The notes: a model not told the origin generated them from the letters alone. A stretch of 64,000 nt of DNA from Leisingera daeponensis (GCF_019801465.1 NZ_JAHVJA010000003.1:455436-519435), one strand, 5' to 3'. Shown: positions 16,877-26,053, numbered from the stretch's first letter. Program-made: numbers and translations.

Positions 16877-16956
16877 GCGCTCCCGCCCGTCGCCGCGCAT
16901 TGAAAATGCGCAGCTCCCGTTGGGCGTGGGGCTGCGCTGGCGCGCAGCGGGCCTTC
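16877..16956. repeat. Dispersed GC-rich palindromic repeat, copy A
   Basis: The convergent gap between the SDR and the TIGR02186 gene holds GCGCATTGAAAATGCGC and, on the minus strand, a GCCCAACGGG core (16915-16925) beside a GCGCGCCAGCGC-type palindrome. The same core recurs at 29.6, 59.1 and 60.5 kb near gene ends, which suggests a REP-like repeat that can fold as a hairpin. Confidence 0.5.
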
Positions 16957-17742
16957 CTACCGGTTCCGGAGCAGGCTGAAGGCTGCCGAGGCGCCCCAGC
17001 CGGCGGCAATGGCTATTGCCAGGGACATCAGGCCGTAAAGGAACGGCTGCTCGCGCGAGAGGGAGAACAGGAACCGCTCCAGCCCCACTTTGCGCACGTC
17101 GATGGAAGTCTCGTAGCTCGACACGACCTCGCCGCCGCGGGTCAGGAAGATCCGGGTCTGGTAATTGCCCTCGGTGAGGTCGGCAGGCATCTTGATCGCG
17201 GTGCGGAACAGCGTCTGCTCATCCACCGCCACGGTATTTTCGCGCAGGGAATAGAGCCCGTTCTTCTCGCGGATGCGCATCACCGCATCAGCGAATGCCT
17301 GGGCGCCGCGGATGTGCATGGCGGCGCCAACCGAACGGATCGCGCGCCGGATCGACACCCGGTAGCGCAGGTCCTCGGTGTCACTCAGAACCTGGGTGAA
17401 CGGGGCGCTGGTGGCCACCGCATAAAACGCCGGGGCCGAGTCGACCAGAACGCTGTCGACGTTGACCCAGATGCCGAGCTTTTTCTCCTTGCGGCGCACC
17501 ATGACCGATGGCGCAGGCCCGGATACCGCGACGATCACCTGAAGCGGCTCGTCCTTGGGAATAGGCGCTTCCCTCTTGACTGCGCCGAAGACCAGTATCT
17601 CGGAGCCGTCAAAGGTGGCAGTGATCGCCACCCGGTCCTGACTGAGGCCCAGGACCACTTCCTCCTTGGCGGCCCGGGCAGCAGACTGCGGCAGTACAGC
17701 CAGGGCGGCGGCGGCCAGTGCGGACAGCAGCAGCTTGCGCAT
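16957..17742 (-). CDS. TIGR02186 family membrane-anchored protein
   Basis: A 261-aa protein with an N-terminal signal peptide (about residues 1-24, ending ARA), a periplasmic beta-rich middle and a C-terminal membrane helix near 236-255. From memory this is the TIGR02186 family, which in Alphaproteobacteria is encoded beside TSUP permeases and thought to work with them. The start at 17742 has a GGGAGG site and lies 1 nt after the TSUP stop, so the two are coupled. Its biochemical role is not known. Confidence 0.82.
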   Translation of the reverse strand: MRKLLLSALAAAALAVLPQSAARAAKEEVVLGLSQDRVAITATFDGSEILVFGAVKREAPIPKDEPLQVIVAVSGPAPSVMVRRKEKKLGIWVNVDSVLVDSAPAFYAVATSAPFTQVLSDTEDLRYRVSIRRAIRSVGAAMHIRGAQAFADAVMRIREKNGLYSLRENTVAVDEQTLFRTAIKMPADLTEGNYQTRIFLTRGGEVVSSYETSIDVRKVGLERFLFSLSREQPFLYGLMSLAIAIAAGWGASAAFSLLRNR

Positions 17743-17743
17743 C

Positions 17744-18667
17744 TCAGTGGCCTCCCGCTTCGCCAAGCGTGAACAGCTCGGAAGGTTGCAGCAGGAGGTC
17801 GAGCGCGAGTTTGGCGCAGACCGCGATGACCATCAGCGCCAGCAGGATGCGCAGCTGCTCGGCCTTGAGGTAGACGCCGATGCGGGTGCCGATCTGGGCG
17901 CCGATCACGCCGCCGATCAGCAGGAGAACCGCCAGAACGATATCCACGGTATAGTTGGTGGTGGCGTGCAGCATGGTGGTGAAGCCGGTGACCAGGATGA
18001 TCTGGAACAGCGAGGTGCCGACAACAACCTTGGTCGGCATGCCGAGGATATAGATCATCGCAGGCACCATGATGAAGCCGCCGCCGACGCCCATGATCGC
18101 TGCCAGGATGCCGACGCAGACGCCGACCAGGACCGGCGGGATCACGGAAATATAAAGCCCGGATGTGCGGAACCGCATCTTGAATGGCAGCGCATGCACC
18201 CAGCCGCGCTGGCGGCGCTTCGCCGGGGAGGAGCCGCCTGCCTTCTTGGACTTGCGGATCGCGTTCAGGCTTTCGATGAACATCAGCCCGCCGACGACGC
18301 CCAGGAATACGACGTAGCAGAGCTTGACCAGCAGATCGACCTGGCCCAGTGCCTTGAGATAGTTGAAGACCACCACCCCCAGAGCCGCGCCCATCAGGCC
18401 GCCGGCCTGCAGCACCAGTCCCATCTTGATGTCGACAGTCCGTCTTCGGAAATGCGCCAGCACGCCGGAGAAGGAGGAGGCGACAATCTGGTTCGCTTCG
18501 GTGGCCACCGCCACTGCAGGCGGGATGCCGATAAAGAACAGAAGCGGCGTCATCAGGAAACCGCCGCCAACTCCGAACATGCCCGAAAGAACCCCCACCA
18601 TTCCCCCGAGGCCCAGGAGAAGGAAGGCATTTACCGAGACCTCAGCTATGGGAAGGTAGATTTGCAT
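17744..18667 (-). CDS. TSUP (TauE/SafE) family anion permease 1
   Basis: A 307-aa membrane permease with about eight helices. Two repeats of GGFL-type glycine motifs, SGMFGVGGGFLMTP near 28-41 and AIMGVGGGFIMVPA near 187-200, are the TSUP signature. Family members move sulfite, sulfoacetate, sulfonates or other small anions. It is followed by the TIGR02186 gene with no gap and preceded by a close paralogue at 18.8 kb. The sulfur link is a family property; no sulfur enzyme lies next to it. Confidence 0.88.
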   Translation of the reverse strand: MQIYLPIAEVSVNAFLLLGLGGMVGVLSGMFGVGGGFLMTPLLFFIGIPPAVAVATEANQIVASSFSGVLAHFRRRTVDIKMGLVLQAGGLMGAALGVVVFNYLKALGQVDLLVKLCYVVFLGVVGGLMFIESLNAIRKSKKAGGSSPAKRRQRGWVHALPFKMRFRTSGLYISVIPPVLVGVCVGILAAIMGVGGGFIMVPAMIYILGMPTKVVVGTSLFQIILVTGFTTMLHATTNYTVDIVLAVLLLIGGVIGAQIGTRIGVYLKAEQLRILLALMVIAVCAKLALDLLLQPSELFTLGEAGGH

Positions 18668-18776
18668 GTTCTTTGTTAGACCGCAGTCATATCAAAAATC
18701 AATGATCTATGCCGCTCTGCAGCGTGCAGGACTGATTTGGCGCAGAAAACTGGACTTATGGCGCGGCCTGGCCGGA

Positions 18777-19700
18777 TCACTGCGCGTTTACGACGGTCAG
18801 GGAAAACAGGTCGGCCGGTTCCAGCAGCAGTTCGAAACCGATCTTGACCGAAACCGACAGCACCAGCAGCGCCAGCAACACCCGCAGCTGCTCTGCCTTG
18901 AGCCTGGCCCCGATCTGAGTGCCCAGTTGGGCGCCCGCAACGCCGCCCGCGAGCAGGAACAGCGCCAGCACCACGTCGACGCTATAATTCGTGGTGGCGT
19001 GCATCAGGGTGGTGAAGCCGGCGACAAAGATGATCTGGAACAGCGAGGTGCCGATCACCACCTTGGTCGGCATGCCAAGGATGTAGATCATCGCCGGAAC
19101 CATGATGAAGCCGCCGCCGACACCCATGATCGCCGACAGAATGCCGACGCCGAAGCCGACCAGCACAGGCGGGATCACGGAAATATAGAGGCCGGATGCC
19201 TTGAACCGCATCTTGTAGGGCAAGGCATGCACCCAGGACCGCTGGCGCCGTTTGTAGGCGGGAGCGCCGCCGGCCTGCCTGGACCTGCGGATCGCATTGA
19301 CGCTTTCAATGAACATCAGCGCGCCGATCACACCGAGAAACAGCACATAGCAGAGCTGCACGGCAAGATCGACCTGGCCCAGTCTTTTGAGGTAGTTGAA
19401 GACCGCCATCCCGATTGCCGCGCCGAACAGGCCGCCGCCGAGCAGCACGTAGCCCATCTTAAGGTCCACCGTGCGGCGCCGGAAATGCGCCATCAGTCCG
19501 GAGACTGAGGAGGCGACCACCTGGTTGGCGGAGGTGGCAACTGCAACCCCCGGCGGGATGCCGATCAGGAACAGGAGCGGCGTGACCAGGAAGCCGCCGC
19601 CGACTCCGAACATGCCTGACAGCACCCCAACGGCGCCGCCAATACCCAGCAGCAGCAGAAAGTTGACCGAGACCTCGGCGATGGGAAGGAAGACATGCAT
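18777..19700 (-). CDS. TSUP (TauE/SafE) family anion permease 2
   Basis: A 307-aa paralogue of the neighbouring permease; the two align from the N-terminal LPIAEVSVN through GVLSGMFGVGGGFL, SGLYISVIPPVLVG and MVPAMIYILGMPTKVV with few gaps. It clearly arose by tandem duplication. The start at 19700 (MHVFLPIAEV) is chosen because it aligns with the paralogue's MQIYLPIAEV; a start five codons upstream is possible. Predicted helices and glycine motifs are as in copy 1. The two copies may differ in substrate or expression. Confidence 0.88.
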   Translation of the reverse strand: MHVFLPIAEVSVNFLLLLGIGGAVGVLSGMFGVGGGFLVTPLLFLIGIPPGVAVATSANQVVASSVSGLMAHFRRRTVDLKMGYVLLGGGLFGAAIGMAVFNYLKRLGQVDLAVQLCYVLFLGVIGALMFIESVNAIRRSRQAGGAPAYKRRQRSWVHALPYKMRFKASGLYISVIPPVLVGFGVGILSAIMGVGGGFIMVPAMIYILGMPTKVVIGTSLFQIIFVAGFTTLMHATTNYSVDVVLALFLLAGGVAGAQLGTQIGARLKAEQLRVLLALLVLSVSVKIGFELLLEPADLFSLTVVNAQ

Positions 19701-19909
19701 GGTTCCATACAGCAAGCGGGGAGAACAGGGTCAACCGGCCAGGCGGCACCACGAAGGACAGGACCGACAGAGGGCAGTGAACTGGACCTAAAGCCGTTGC
19801 GGCGACTGCGCACCGCGCGCTTCGCCGCCCCTGATCCGCAAGGGACGAAGGGCGGAAAAGGGAAACGTCCGGCGCTGGGCCGGGCGCTTCAAGTTTACTG
19901 GTGCGTGGC

Positions 19910-20875
19910 TTAGCGCTCTTTCACATAAGGTTCGCCGCCGGCACGGGGCGGGATCGCCTTGCCGACAAAGCCGGCCAGGATCACCACTGTCAGCACATAA
20001 GGCAGCGCGTCCATCGCCTGTACCGGGATGGTGATGCCGCCGAGTTCGATGTTCTGGAACCGCAGCGCGATCGCTTGCAGAAGGCCGAACAGCAGACAGG
20101 CGCCCATCGCGTGCCAGGGCCGCCACTTGGCAAAGATCAGCGCCGCCAGCGCGATAAAGCCCCGGCCCGCGGTCATGTCCTTGACGAAACCCGCTTGCAG
20201 CGCCGTGGCCAGATAGGCGCCGGCAATGCCGCACAGCAGGCCGCAGATCATCACGGCCGCATAGCGCAGGCCGACAACCGAGACGCCGGCGGTGTCTACC
20301 GCGGCCGGGTTTTCGCCCACGGCGCGCAAGCGCAGGCCAAAGCGGGTGCGGAACAGCACCCACCAGGTCGCGGGCACGGCCAGGAAGGCGATGTAGACCA
20401 GGATCGAGTGGCCCGAGAGCAGCTCAGAATAGACCGGACCCAGCACCGGGACGCCGGAAAGGCTTTCGGCAAAGGGCAGATCAAACGGTGTGAACCGCCC
20501 GCCGCCGATCAGCGACGGCGTGCGCCCGCCCTGCTGGAACCAGTCCTGGGCGATCAGCACCGTCATGCCCGCCGCCAAGAAGTTGATCGCCACGCCAGAG
20601 ATCAGCTGGTTGCCGCGGAAGGTGATCGAGGCCACCCCGTGCAGGCCCGCCAGCAAGAGCGAGGAGCCGATGCCCGCCAGAAGCCCCAGCCAGACATTGC
20701 CGGTGGCGGCAGCGACGGCAGCAGAAAAGAAGGCGGCCATCAGCATCTTGCCCTCAAGGCCGATGTCGAAGATGCCGGCGCGTTCCGAGAACAGGCCGGC
20801 AAGGCAGGCCAGCAGCAAGGGGGTTGCCAGGCGGACGGTGGAATCCAGCAGCTGGATGATCGTCAGGAAATCCAT
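19910..20875 (-). CDS. BMP-type ABC importer, permease 2
   Basis: A 321-aa inner-membrane permease of the BPD_transp_2 family with about eight to nine helices. It matches the second permease (NupQ/YufQ-like) of nucleoside importers: FSERAGIFDIGLEGKML near the N terminus and GLRLRAVGENPAAVDTAGVSV in the coupling region. Its start touches the stop of permease 1 (overlap 1 nt). It is the last gene of the importer operon. The substrate is inferred from the partners and could be a purine nucleoside. Confidence 0.9.
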   Translation of the reverse strand: MDFLTIIQLLDSTVRLATPLLLACLAGLFSERAGIFDIGLEGKMLMAAFFSAAVAAATGNVWLGLLAGIGSSLLLAGLHGVASITFRGNQLISGVAINFLAAGMTVLIAQDWFQQGGRTPSLIGGGRFTPFDLPFAESLSGVPVLGPVYSELLSGHSILVYIAFLAVPATWWVLFRTRFGLRLRAVGENPAAVDTAGVSVVGLRYAAVMICGLLCGIAGAYLATALQAGFVKDMTAGRGFIALAALIFAKWRPWHAMGACLLFGLLQAIALRFQNIELGGITIPVQAMDALPYVLTVVILAGFVGKAIPPRAGGEPYVKER

Positions 20876-21969
20876 CAGTTCTGCCCCTTCCGCATCGCCA
20901 GGAAGATCCGCTCAAGCGGCATCCGGACCATGTTGTCGAGCGCGCCGGTGAACAGGATCACCAGGGCCTGGATCACCACGATCAGCTCGCGCGGGATCGA
21001 GGTCCAGAGCGCCAGCTCCGCACCGCCCTGGTAGAGGAAGCCGAACAGGATCGCCGCCAGGAACACGCCGAACGGGTGGTTGCGGCCCATCAGCGCCACC
21101 GCGATGCCGATGAAACCGGCGCCTTCGGTGGCGTTCAGGACCAGCCGTTCTGCTTCGCCCATCACGTTGTTCACGGCCATCATGCCGGCCAGTGCGCCGG
21201 AGATCAGCATGGCGATCATGATGGTGCGGACAGAGGAGATGCCGGCATAGCGCGCGCCCGGCTCCGATTTGCCGAGGGAGCGGATTTCATACCCCAGCGG
21301 TGTGCGCCATATCAGCAGCCAGACAAACAGGCAGGCGCCGACGGCGACCAGCAGGCTGACGTTGGCGGGCGCAGATTTCGAGAACTCGATCCCGATCGGT
21401 GCGAGCAACTCATGCAGGGACGGCAGGTGCACCGCTTCAGGGAAGCGTTCGGTGGCCGGGTCCATTGAGCCTTCGGGGCGCAGCAGGTTCACCAGCACAT
21501 AGTTCAGCACCGCCGCGGCGATGAAGTTGAACATGATGGTGGTGATCACGATGTGGCTGCCGCGCTTGGCCTGCAGATAGGCGGGGATCGCAGCCCAGGC
21601 GGCACCGAAGAGGCCGGCGCCCAGAGCCGCAAAGACCAGCGCCAGAGTCCAGTGCGGCCAGGGTATCAGCAGGCAGACCAGCGCCACGCCAAGCCCGCCC
21701 AGCATTGCCTGGCCTTCGCCGCCGATGTTGAAGAGGCCAGCATGGGCGGCAATCGCCACCGCCAGCCCGGTGAACATGAAATTGGTGGCGTAATAGAGCG
21801 TGTAACCCCAGCCGTAGGTGGACCCCAGCGCGCCATCGACCATCAGTTTGACCGCGGCCACAGGGTCTTCGCCGATCCCGAGGATCACCAGGGCCGACAA
21901 AAGCGCGGCCAGGAACAGGCTGATCAGCGGAATCAGGACCACATCGGCCCATTTCGGCATCTTGTCCAT
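20875..21969 (-). CDS. BMP-type ABC importer, permease 1
   Basis: A 364-aa permease of the same superfamily (NupP/YufP-like), with FTGLAVAIAAHAGLFNIGGEGQAMLG near residues 70-95 and YEIRSLGKSEPGARYAGIS as the coupling segment. About nine to ten helices are predicted. It follows the ATPase gene directly and precedes permease 2, which it should pair with to form the channel. Length and order are normal for the family. Confidence 0.9.
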   Translation of the reverse strand: MDKMPKWADVVLIPLISLFLAALLSALVILGIGEDPVAAVKLMVDGALGSTYGWGYTLYYATNFMFTGLAVAIAAHAGLFNIGGEGQAMLGGLGVALVCLLIPWPHWTLALVFAALGAGLFGAAWAAIPAYLQAKRGSHIVITTIMFNFIAAAVLNYVLVNLLRPEGSMDPATERFPEAVHLPSLHELLAPIGIEFSKSAPANVSLLVAVGACLFVWLLIWRTPLGYEIRSLGKSEPGARYAGISSVRTIMIAMLISGALAGMMAVNNVMGEAERLVLNATEGAGFIGIAVALMGRNHPFGVFLAAILFGFLYQGGAELALWTSIPRELIVVIQALVILFTGALDNMVRMPLERIFLAMRKGQN

Positions 21970-23499
21970 TTACGCGGCCTCCCCCGCGACACCGGCCATC
22001 ATCAGGCCGAGTTCTTTCTCATCGGTCTGATCGGCGGGCCGTTCACCCATGATCATTCCGTCAAACATCACCGCCACCCGGTCGGCGAGCGACAGAATTT
22101 CCTCGAGCTCGACCGAGACCAGCAGGATTGCCTTGCCCTGGTCGCGCAGCGCGACGATCTGCTTGTGAATGAATTCGATGGCGCCGATGTCGACGCCTCG
22201 GGTCGGCTGGCCGACAAGCAAGAGGTCCGGGTTGCGTTCTATCTCACGCGCCACAACAATCTTCTGCTGGTTGCCGCCCGAGAAGCTCTTGGCCGCCAGC
22301 CAGGGGTCGGGCGGGCGGACGTCGAATTTCTGCATCTTGGCCTCGGTATCCGCGCGCAGAGCGGCGTTGTTCATCAGAACGCCGTTCCGGTAGGCCGGGT
22401 CCCGGTGATAGCCGAAGGCCACGTTTTCCCAAGCGTGGAAATCCATGATCAGGCCTTCGCGCTGGCGGTCTTCCGGCACATGGCCGATACGGGCGTCCCG
22501 CCGCGCGGCGGCATCTGAGCCATTGCCCTGCAGGGGCAGGGGAGTGCCATGCAGCTTGATGCTGCCTGTGCCAGGGCGCATCCCGCCCAGAACCTCCAGC
22601 AGCTCGGACTGGCCGTTTCCGGCGACGCCGGCAATGCCGACGATCTCGCCTGCGCGCACCGTCAAGTCGATGCCCTTGACGCGTTCGACGCCGGCGCTGT
22701 CCACCACCCGAAGGTTCTCGATCTCAAGGATCGGCGCGCCGGGCCTGGCGGGCACTTTGTCAACGCGCAGCAGGACCTTGCGGCCCACCATCAGCTCGGC
22801 CAGATGCTCGGGGCTGGTTTCTGCCGTCTTGACGGTGGCGGTCATCTGGCCGCGCCGCATGACGGACACCGTGTCGGTATACTCCATGATCTCCCGCAGC
22901 TTGTGAGTGATCAGGATGATGGTTTTCCCCTCGGCGCGCAGCCGGTCGAGGATGCGGAACAGCTGGTCGGCCTCGGACGGGGTCAGCACGCCTGTCGGCT
23001 CATCGAGGATCAGGATTTCCGCCTTGCGGTACAGCGCCTTGAGGATCTCAACCCGCTGCTGCGCGCCGACGCCGATCTCGTCGATGCGGGCGTCCGGGTC
23101 GACGAACAGCTCGTATTCCTCCTCCAGGGCCTTCAGTTCCTTGCGGGCGCGGCGCAGCGAGGGCATCAGCATGCCGCTGTCCTCGGCCCCCAGAACGATG
23201 TTTTCCAGCACGGTGAAATTCTCCACCAGCTTGAAATGCTGGAACACCATGCCGATGCCCGCGGCAATCGCCGCCTGGCTGTCCGGGATCGCGGTGCGCT
23301 TGCCCTTGATCCAGACTTCGCCTTTGTCGGCCTTATAGAAGCCATAGAGGATCGACATCAGAGTCGATTTGCCCGCACCGTTTTCACCGATGATGCCGTG
23401 AATAGTGCCGGGGGCGACGCTGATGGAAATGTCCTTGTTAGCCTGGACCGGGCCAAAGGCCTTGGAAATGCCTTTGAGTTCGATGGCGGGGGCGGTCAA
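21970..23499 (-). CDS. BMP-type ABC importer, double ATPase
   Basis: A 509-aa protein with two ABC modules, as in sugar and nucleoside importers. The first has Walker A GENGAGKST near 40-48 and the Walker B ILDEPTG; the second has GVAGNGQSELL and SGGNQQK. I chose a TTG start at 23499 because GGGAG lies about 7 nt upstream and the protein then begins LTAPAIELKG at the domain edge; the longer ATG frame at 23586 adds a non-homologous, Arg-rich N terminus. It energises the two permeases encoded downstream. A 367-bp gap separates it from the binding-protein gene. Confidence 0.88.
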   Translation of the reverse strand: MTAPAIELKGISKAFGPVQANKDISISVAPGTIHGIIGENGAGKSTLMSILYGFYKADKGEVWIKGKRTAIPDSQAAIAAGIGMVFQHFKLVENFTVLENIVLGAEDSGMLMPSLRRARKELKALEEEYELFVDPDARIDEIGVGAQQRVEILKALYRKAEILILDEPTGVLTPSEADQLFRILDRLRAEGKTIILITHKLREIMEYTDTVSVMRRGQMTATVKTAETSPEHLAELMVGRKVLLRVDKVPARPGAPILEIENLRVVDSAGVERVKGIDLTVRAGEIVGIAGVAGNGQSELLEVLGGMRPGTGSIKLHGTPLPLQGNGSDAAARRDARIGHVPEDRQREGLIMDFHAWENVAFGYHRDPAYRNGVLMNNAALRADTEAKMQKFDVRPPDPWLAAKSFSGGNQQKIVVAREIERNPDLLLVGQPTRGVDIGAIEFIHKQIVALRDQGKAILLVSVELEEILSLADRVAVMFDGMIMGERPADQTDEKELGLMMAGVAGEAA

Positions 23500-23866
23500 T
23501 CGGGCTCTCCCATGCCTGTGAAACCGATCAGCTGCACCGCCTTGCCGTCTTGCGAGCCGGCGAAACACTGGACGCGCGCCATGCATTGCCGGCCCTTCCC
23601 GGACACCGCCGCGGCGCGGCTGCGGCGATGGTGTTCCGGGACGGCCGCGGCCCTGGCGGCAGCGCCTGGAAGTGCCGCAGGGAACGGCGCGGCATACTCC
23701 ATACAGGCACCGCGCCCGGTGACCGGGAAGGCTGGGGTGGGATCGGAGGAAAAGAATCCGGGCCCGCTGGCCGCGTCCGTCTTGGCGGCGCGGCCTTCGG
23801 GCGATGGGTCGCCCCAGGCCGAAAACAGAATATGAAAAGACTCCGTCAAGGCCCGGGGCTTTCTGC
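23500..23866. other. 367-bp gap between the importer's binding-protein and ATPase genes
   Basis: The gap contains a minus-strand open frame (23496-23849) that ends at the ATPase start, but its residue content is irregular and Pro/Ala/Gly-rich with no recognisable domain and no clear ribosome site. I treat it as non-coding. Binding-protein genes are often followed by an mRNA-stabilising spacer, which could explain the length. I see no strong terminator in it. Confidence 0.4.
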
Positions 23867-24862
23867 TCAGAAGCTCAGAGCAGGGCAGCTGTCGTCGGAC
23901 ATGTAGTCATGCACCTTGATCTCGCCGGAGGCGATCTTGGCTGCAGCCTCGTCCACAGCGGCCTGCATCTCGGCTGAGATCAGCGGAGCGTTGTGCTCAT
24001 CCATGGCGTAACCGACGCCGCCGTTGGACAGGCCCATGACCGAAAAGCCGGTCTCCATGTCCGCGCCATCCGTGAAGGCCTCGAACACGGCATTGCCGAC
24101 GTTCTTGGTCATCGAGGTCAGCACTTTGCCCGGGTGCAGGTGGTTCTGGTTGCTGTCCACGCCGATCGACAGGATGCCCTCGTCGGCTGCAGTCTGCAGC
24201 ACTCCGACTCCGGTGCCGCCGGCCGCGGCATAAATAACGTCAGCCCCCTGGCTGATCTGCGCCTTGGTCAGTTCCGAACCCTTCACCGGGTCGTTCCAGG
24301 CTGCCGGGGTGGTGCCGGTCATGTTGGAAATCACCTTGGCGTCCGGGTTGGCGGCCTTGACCCCTTCGGCATAACCGCAGGCGAACTTGCGGATCAGCGG
24401 GATGTCCATGCCGCCGATGAAGCCCACGGTGTTCGATTTGGACGCCATCGCGGCCATCATGCCCACCAGATAGGAGCCTTCGTGTTCGTTAAAGACAACC
24501 GAGCGCACGTTATCGCCTTCCACCACCATGTCGATGATGGTGAATTTGGTGTCCGGGTAGTCGGCAGCCACCTGGCCCAGGGCGTCGGCAAAGGCAAAGC
24601 CGACCATCACGATCGGGTTGGCGCCGGCCTCGGCAAAGCGGCGCAGGGCCTGCTCGCGCTGGGCTTCGGACTGCAGTTCGACCTCGCGGTAGCTCTGGCC
24701 GGTCTCTTCGGCCCAGCGCTGGGCGCCGCCGTGGGCGGCCTCGTTGAAGCTCTTGTCGAACTTGCCGCCCAGATCGAAGATCAGCGCCGGTTCCGCAAGC
24801 GCGGCACCTGCGGTCAGGGCCAGCGACGCGGCTGCGCCCATCAGCGGTTTCATCAGGGTCAT
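23867..24862 (-). CDS. BMP-family ABC substrate-binding lipoprotein-like protein
   Basis: A 331-aa periplasmic binding protein of the BMP/Med family, which binds nucleosides in characterised members (PnrA, BmpA-like). A signal peptide covers about residues 1-23 (ending ALA), and the mature protein begins EPALIFDLGGKFDKSFNEAA. GIGVDSNQN- and VGFIGGMD-type segments are conserved. I chose ATG 24862, with GGGAG 8 nt upstream, over a GTG five codons earlier that would overlap the ribosome site. No lipobox Cys is visible. It is the first gene of the importer operon. The ligand is likely a nucleoside or a related compound. Confidence 0.92.
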   Translation of the reverse strand: MTLMKPLMGAAASLALTAGAALAEPALIFDLGGKFDKSFNEAAHGGAQRWAEETGQSYREVELQSEAQREQALRRFAEAGANPIVMVGFAFADALGQVAADYPDTKFTIIDMVVEGDNVRSVVFNEHEGSYLVGMMAAMASKSNTVGFIGGMDIPLIRKFACGYAEGVKAANPDAKVISNMTGTTPAAWNDPVKGSELTKAQISQGADVIYAAAGGTGVGVLQTAADEGILSIGVDSNQNHLHPGKVLTSMTKNVGNAVFEAFTDGADMETGFSVMGLSNGGVGYAMDEHNAPLISAEMQAAVDEAAAKIASGEIKVHDYMSDDSCPALSF

Positions 24863-24947
24863 CAGGTTAACTCCCACTGTTTTTTTTGTTGGATGCAGCG
24901 GGGGTTTTCCGCTGCCCGGCCCCGTTCAGGCCTTAGAGGGTGCGGCA

Positions 24948-24990
24948 ATTTAGCCTGCTGGGCAGGGAGGGGGTCAACCGCTTTTTGACC
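24948..24990 (-). promoter_or_regulatory. Putative promoter and operator of the BMP importer operon
   Basis: On the minus strand, TTGACC (-35, 24972-24977) is 18 bp from CTAAAT (-10, 24948-24953). The -35 is one arm of a perfect inverted repeat, GGTCAA-n7-TTGACC (24972-24990), which could be an operator whose occupation would block RNA polymerase. A 7-bp hairpin (24896-24916) lies in the leader. The promoter and repressor roles are inferred from position. Confidence 0.5.
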
Positions 24991-25017
24991 ATTTGGTGCG
25001 AAATCCGCGCAACTGGC

Positions 25018-25443
25018 CTAACGTAAAGACTTTCTCATCAGGATTGCATCCGCGGGATTGGCGCCTTCGCGCCGGTAATATCCGGACCGGCGCCCGCATT
25101 CCGCGAATCCGCAGTCGCGGTACAGGGCCTGCGCGGGCGCGTTGTCTTCAGCGACTTCCAGAAACACCTCGGCGGCGCCGCGCGCACGGGCCAGTGATTC
25201 CCACGCGGCCATGCAGGCGCGGGCCAGGCCCTGGCGCTGATGGGCGGGATCCGTCACGATGGTCAGAAGTTCCGCCTCATCCGCAATCACCCGCACCAGC
25301 GCAAAACAGCGGGCATCTCCGGCGGCGAAGATCAGCGGGCTGTCCAGAAGGGCTGCAAACTCCAGCGCCGACCAGGACCGCGACTGGCTGAAGCCCGCGG
25401 CATGGGTGGCGGCCATCTGGGCCGGTGTCAGCAGGTCACTCAT
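25018..25443 (-). CDS. rimI: Ribosomal protein alanine acetyltransferase RimI-like
   Basis: A 141-aa GNAT acetyltransferase that would acetylate the N-terminal alanine of ribosomal protein S18, or act on the tRNA-modification machinery's neighbours. The acetyl-CoA motif is QRQGLARACM near 68-77, and ALYRDCGFAECGRRSGYYRR is the C-terminal GNAT motif. It overlaps the end of tsaB (stop TGA within its start region), the common tsaB-rimI arrangement. I chose ATG 25443; the frame also offers a TTG just before it. The exact substrate is not certain from sequence. Confidence 0.85.
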   Translation of the reverse strand: MSDLLTPAQMAATHAAGFSQSRSWSALEFAALLDSPLIFAAGDARCFALVRVIADEAELLTIVTDPAHQRQGLARACMAAWESLARARGAAEVFLEVAEDNAPAQALYRDCGFAECGRRSGYYRREGANPADAILMRKSLR

Positions 25444-26032
25444 CAATCAGCGCAGGCGGCACGTCGCTGGAGGGCGCAGCGTCCGCGGCGCGCAGGTACA
25501 AGGGAGCTGGCGGCTCACTCACGGTTTGGAACCGCGCGGCTGCGATCCGGGCGATGGCTTCGGCCAAACCGGCTGCGCTCGCCTCAGGCGTAAACGCCAG
25601 CCCGGCGCCGCGGGCGGCACCCTCCGCCTCCTGGCGCGGCATCAGACGCGGCGCCTCGCCTGGCAATGCTGCGTAGACCTGATCGCGCGGAGCCGGGACG
25701 GCAGGCAGGGCCCCGTCAGCGGCACGCGCCTCAAACCCGTCCACCCCCACGGCCGGCACGTCAAGACCCAACGCCAGGCCGCGGGCGGCGGAAACCGCGA
25801 TGCGGATCCCGGTGAAATTGCCGGGGCCGACGCCTACGCCGATGGCATCGAGGTCCTGCCAAGCAGCGCCGCCCTCGTCCAGCACCTCTTCCAGCAGCGG
25901 CATCAGCCTTTCGGCCTGGCCGCGGGTCATTTCCTCCAGCCGAGAGGCCAGCAGCCGATCCCCGCGCAGCAAAGCGGCCGCGCAATGCGCGGCCGATGTG
26001 TCAAATCCCAGAACCAGCGGTTCGGAAGCCAT
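25436..26032 (-). CDS. tsaB: tRNA threonylcarbamoyladenosine biosynthesis protein TsaB
   Basis: A 198-aa protein of the ASKHA fold that partners TsaD in forming N6-threonylcarbamoyladenosine at position 37 of tRNAs decoding ANN codons. The N terminus LGFDTSAAHCAAAL and GVGVGPGNFTGIRIAVSAARGLAL near 65-88 are its signature. TsaB lacks the metal-binding histidines of TsaD, as expected. It overlaps rimI downstream. The C-terminal third is less conserved, which is normal for this family. Confidence 0.93.
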   Translation of the reverse strand: MASEPLVLGFDTSAAHCAAALLRGDRLLASRLEEMTRGQAERLMPLLEEVLDEGGAAWQDLDAIGVGVGPGNFTGIRIAVSAARGLALGLDVPAVGVDGFEARAADGALPAVPAPRDQVYAALPGEAPRLMPRQEAEGAARGAGLAFTPEASAAGLAEAIARIAAARFQTVSEPPAPLYLRAADAAPSSDVPPALIDE

Positions 26033-26053
26033 CAGATGTCCTTTCGCGGCCGG

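Noticed and set aside
23496..23849. 117-codon minus-strand frame between the binding-protein and ATPase genes
   Set aside because: No ribosome site, no domain and an irregular Pro/Ala/Gly-rich composition; kept as an intergenic spacer.
24863..24947. Purine riboswitch before the BMP importer
   Set aside because: The leader has only a short 7-bp hairpin and lacks the conserved three-way-junction loops.
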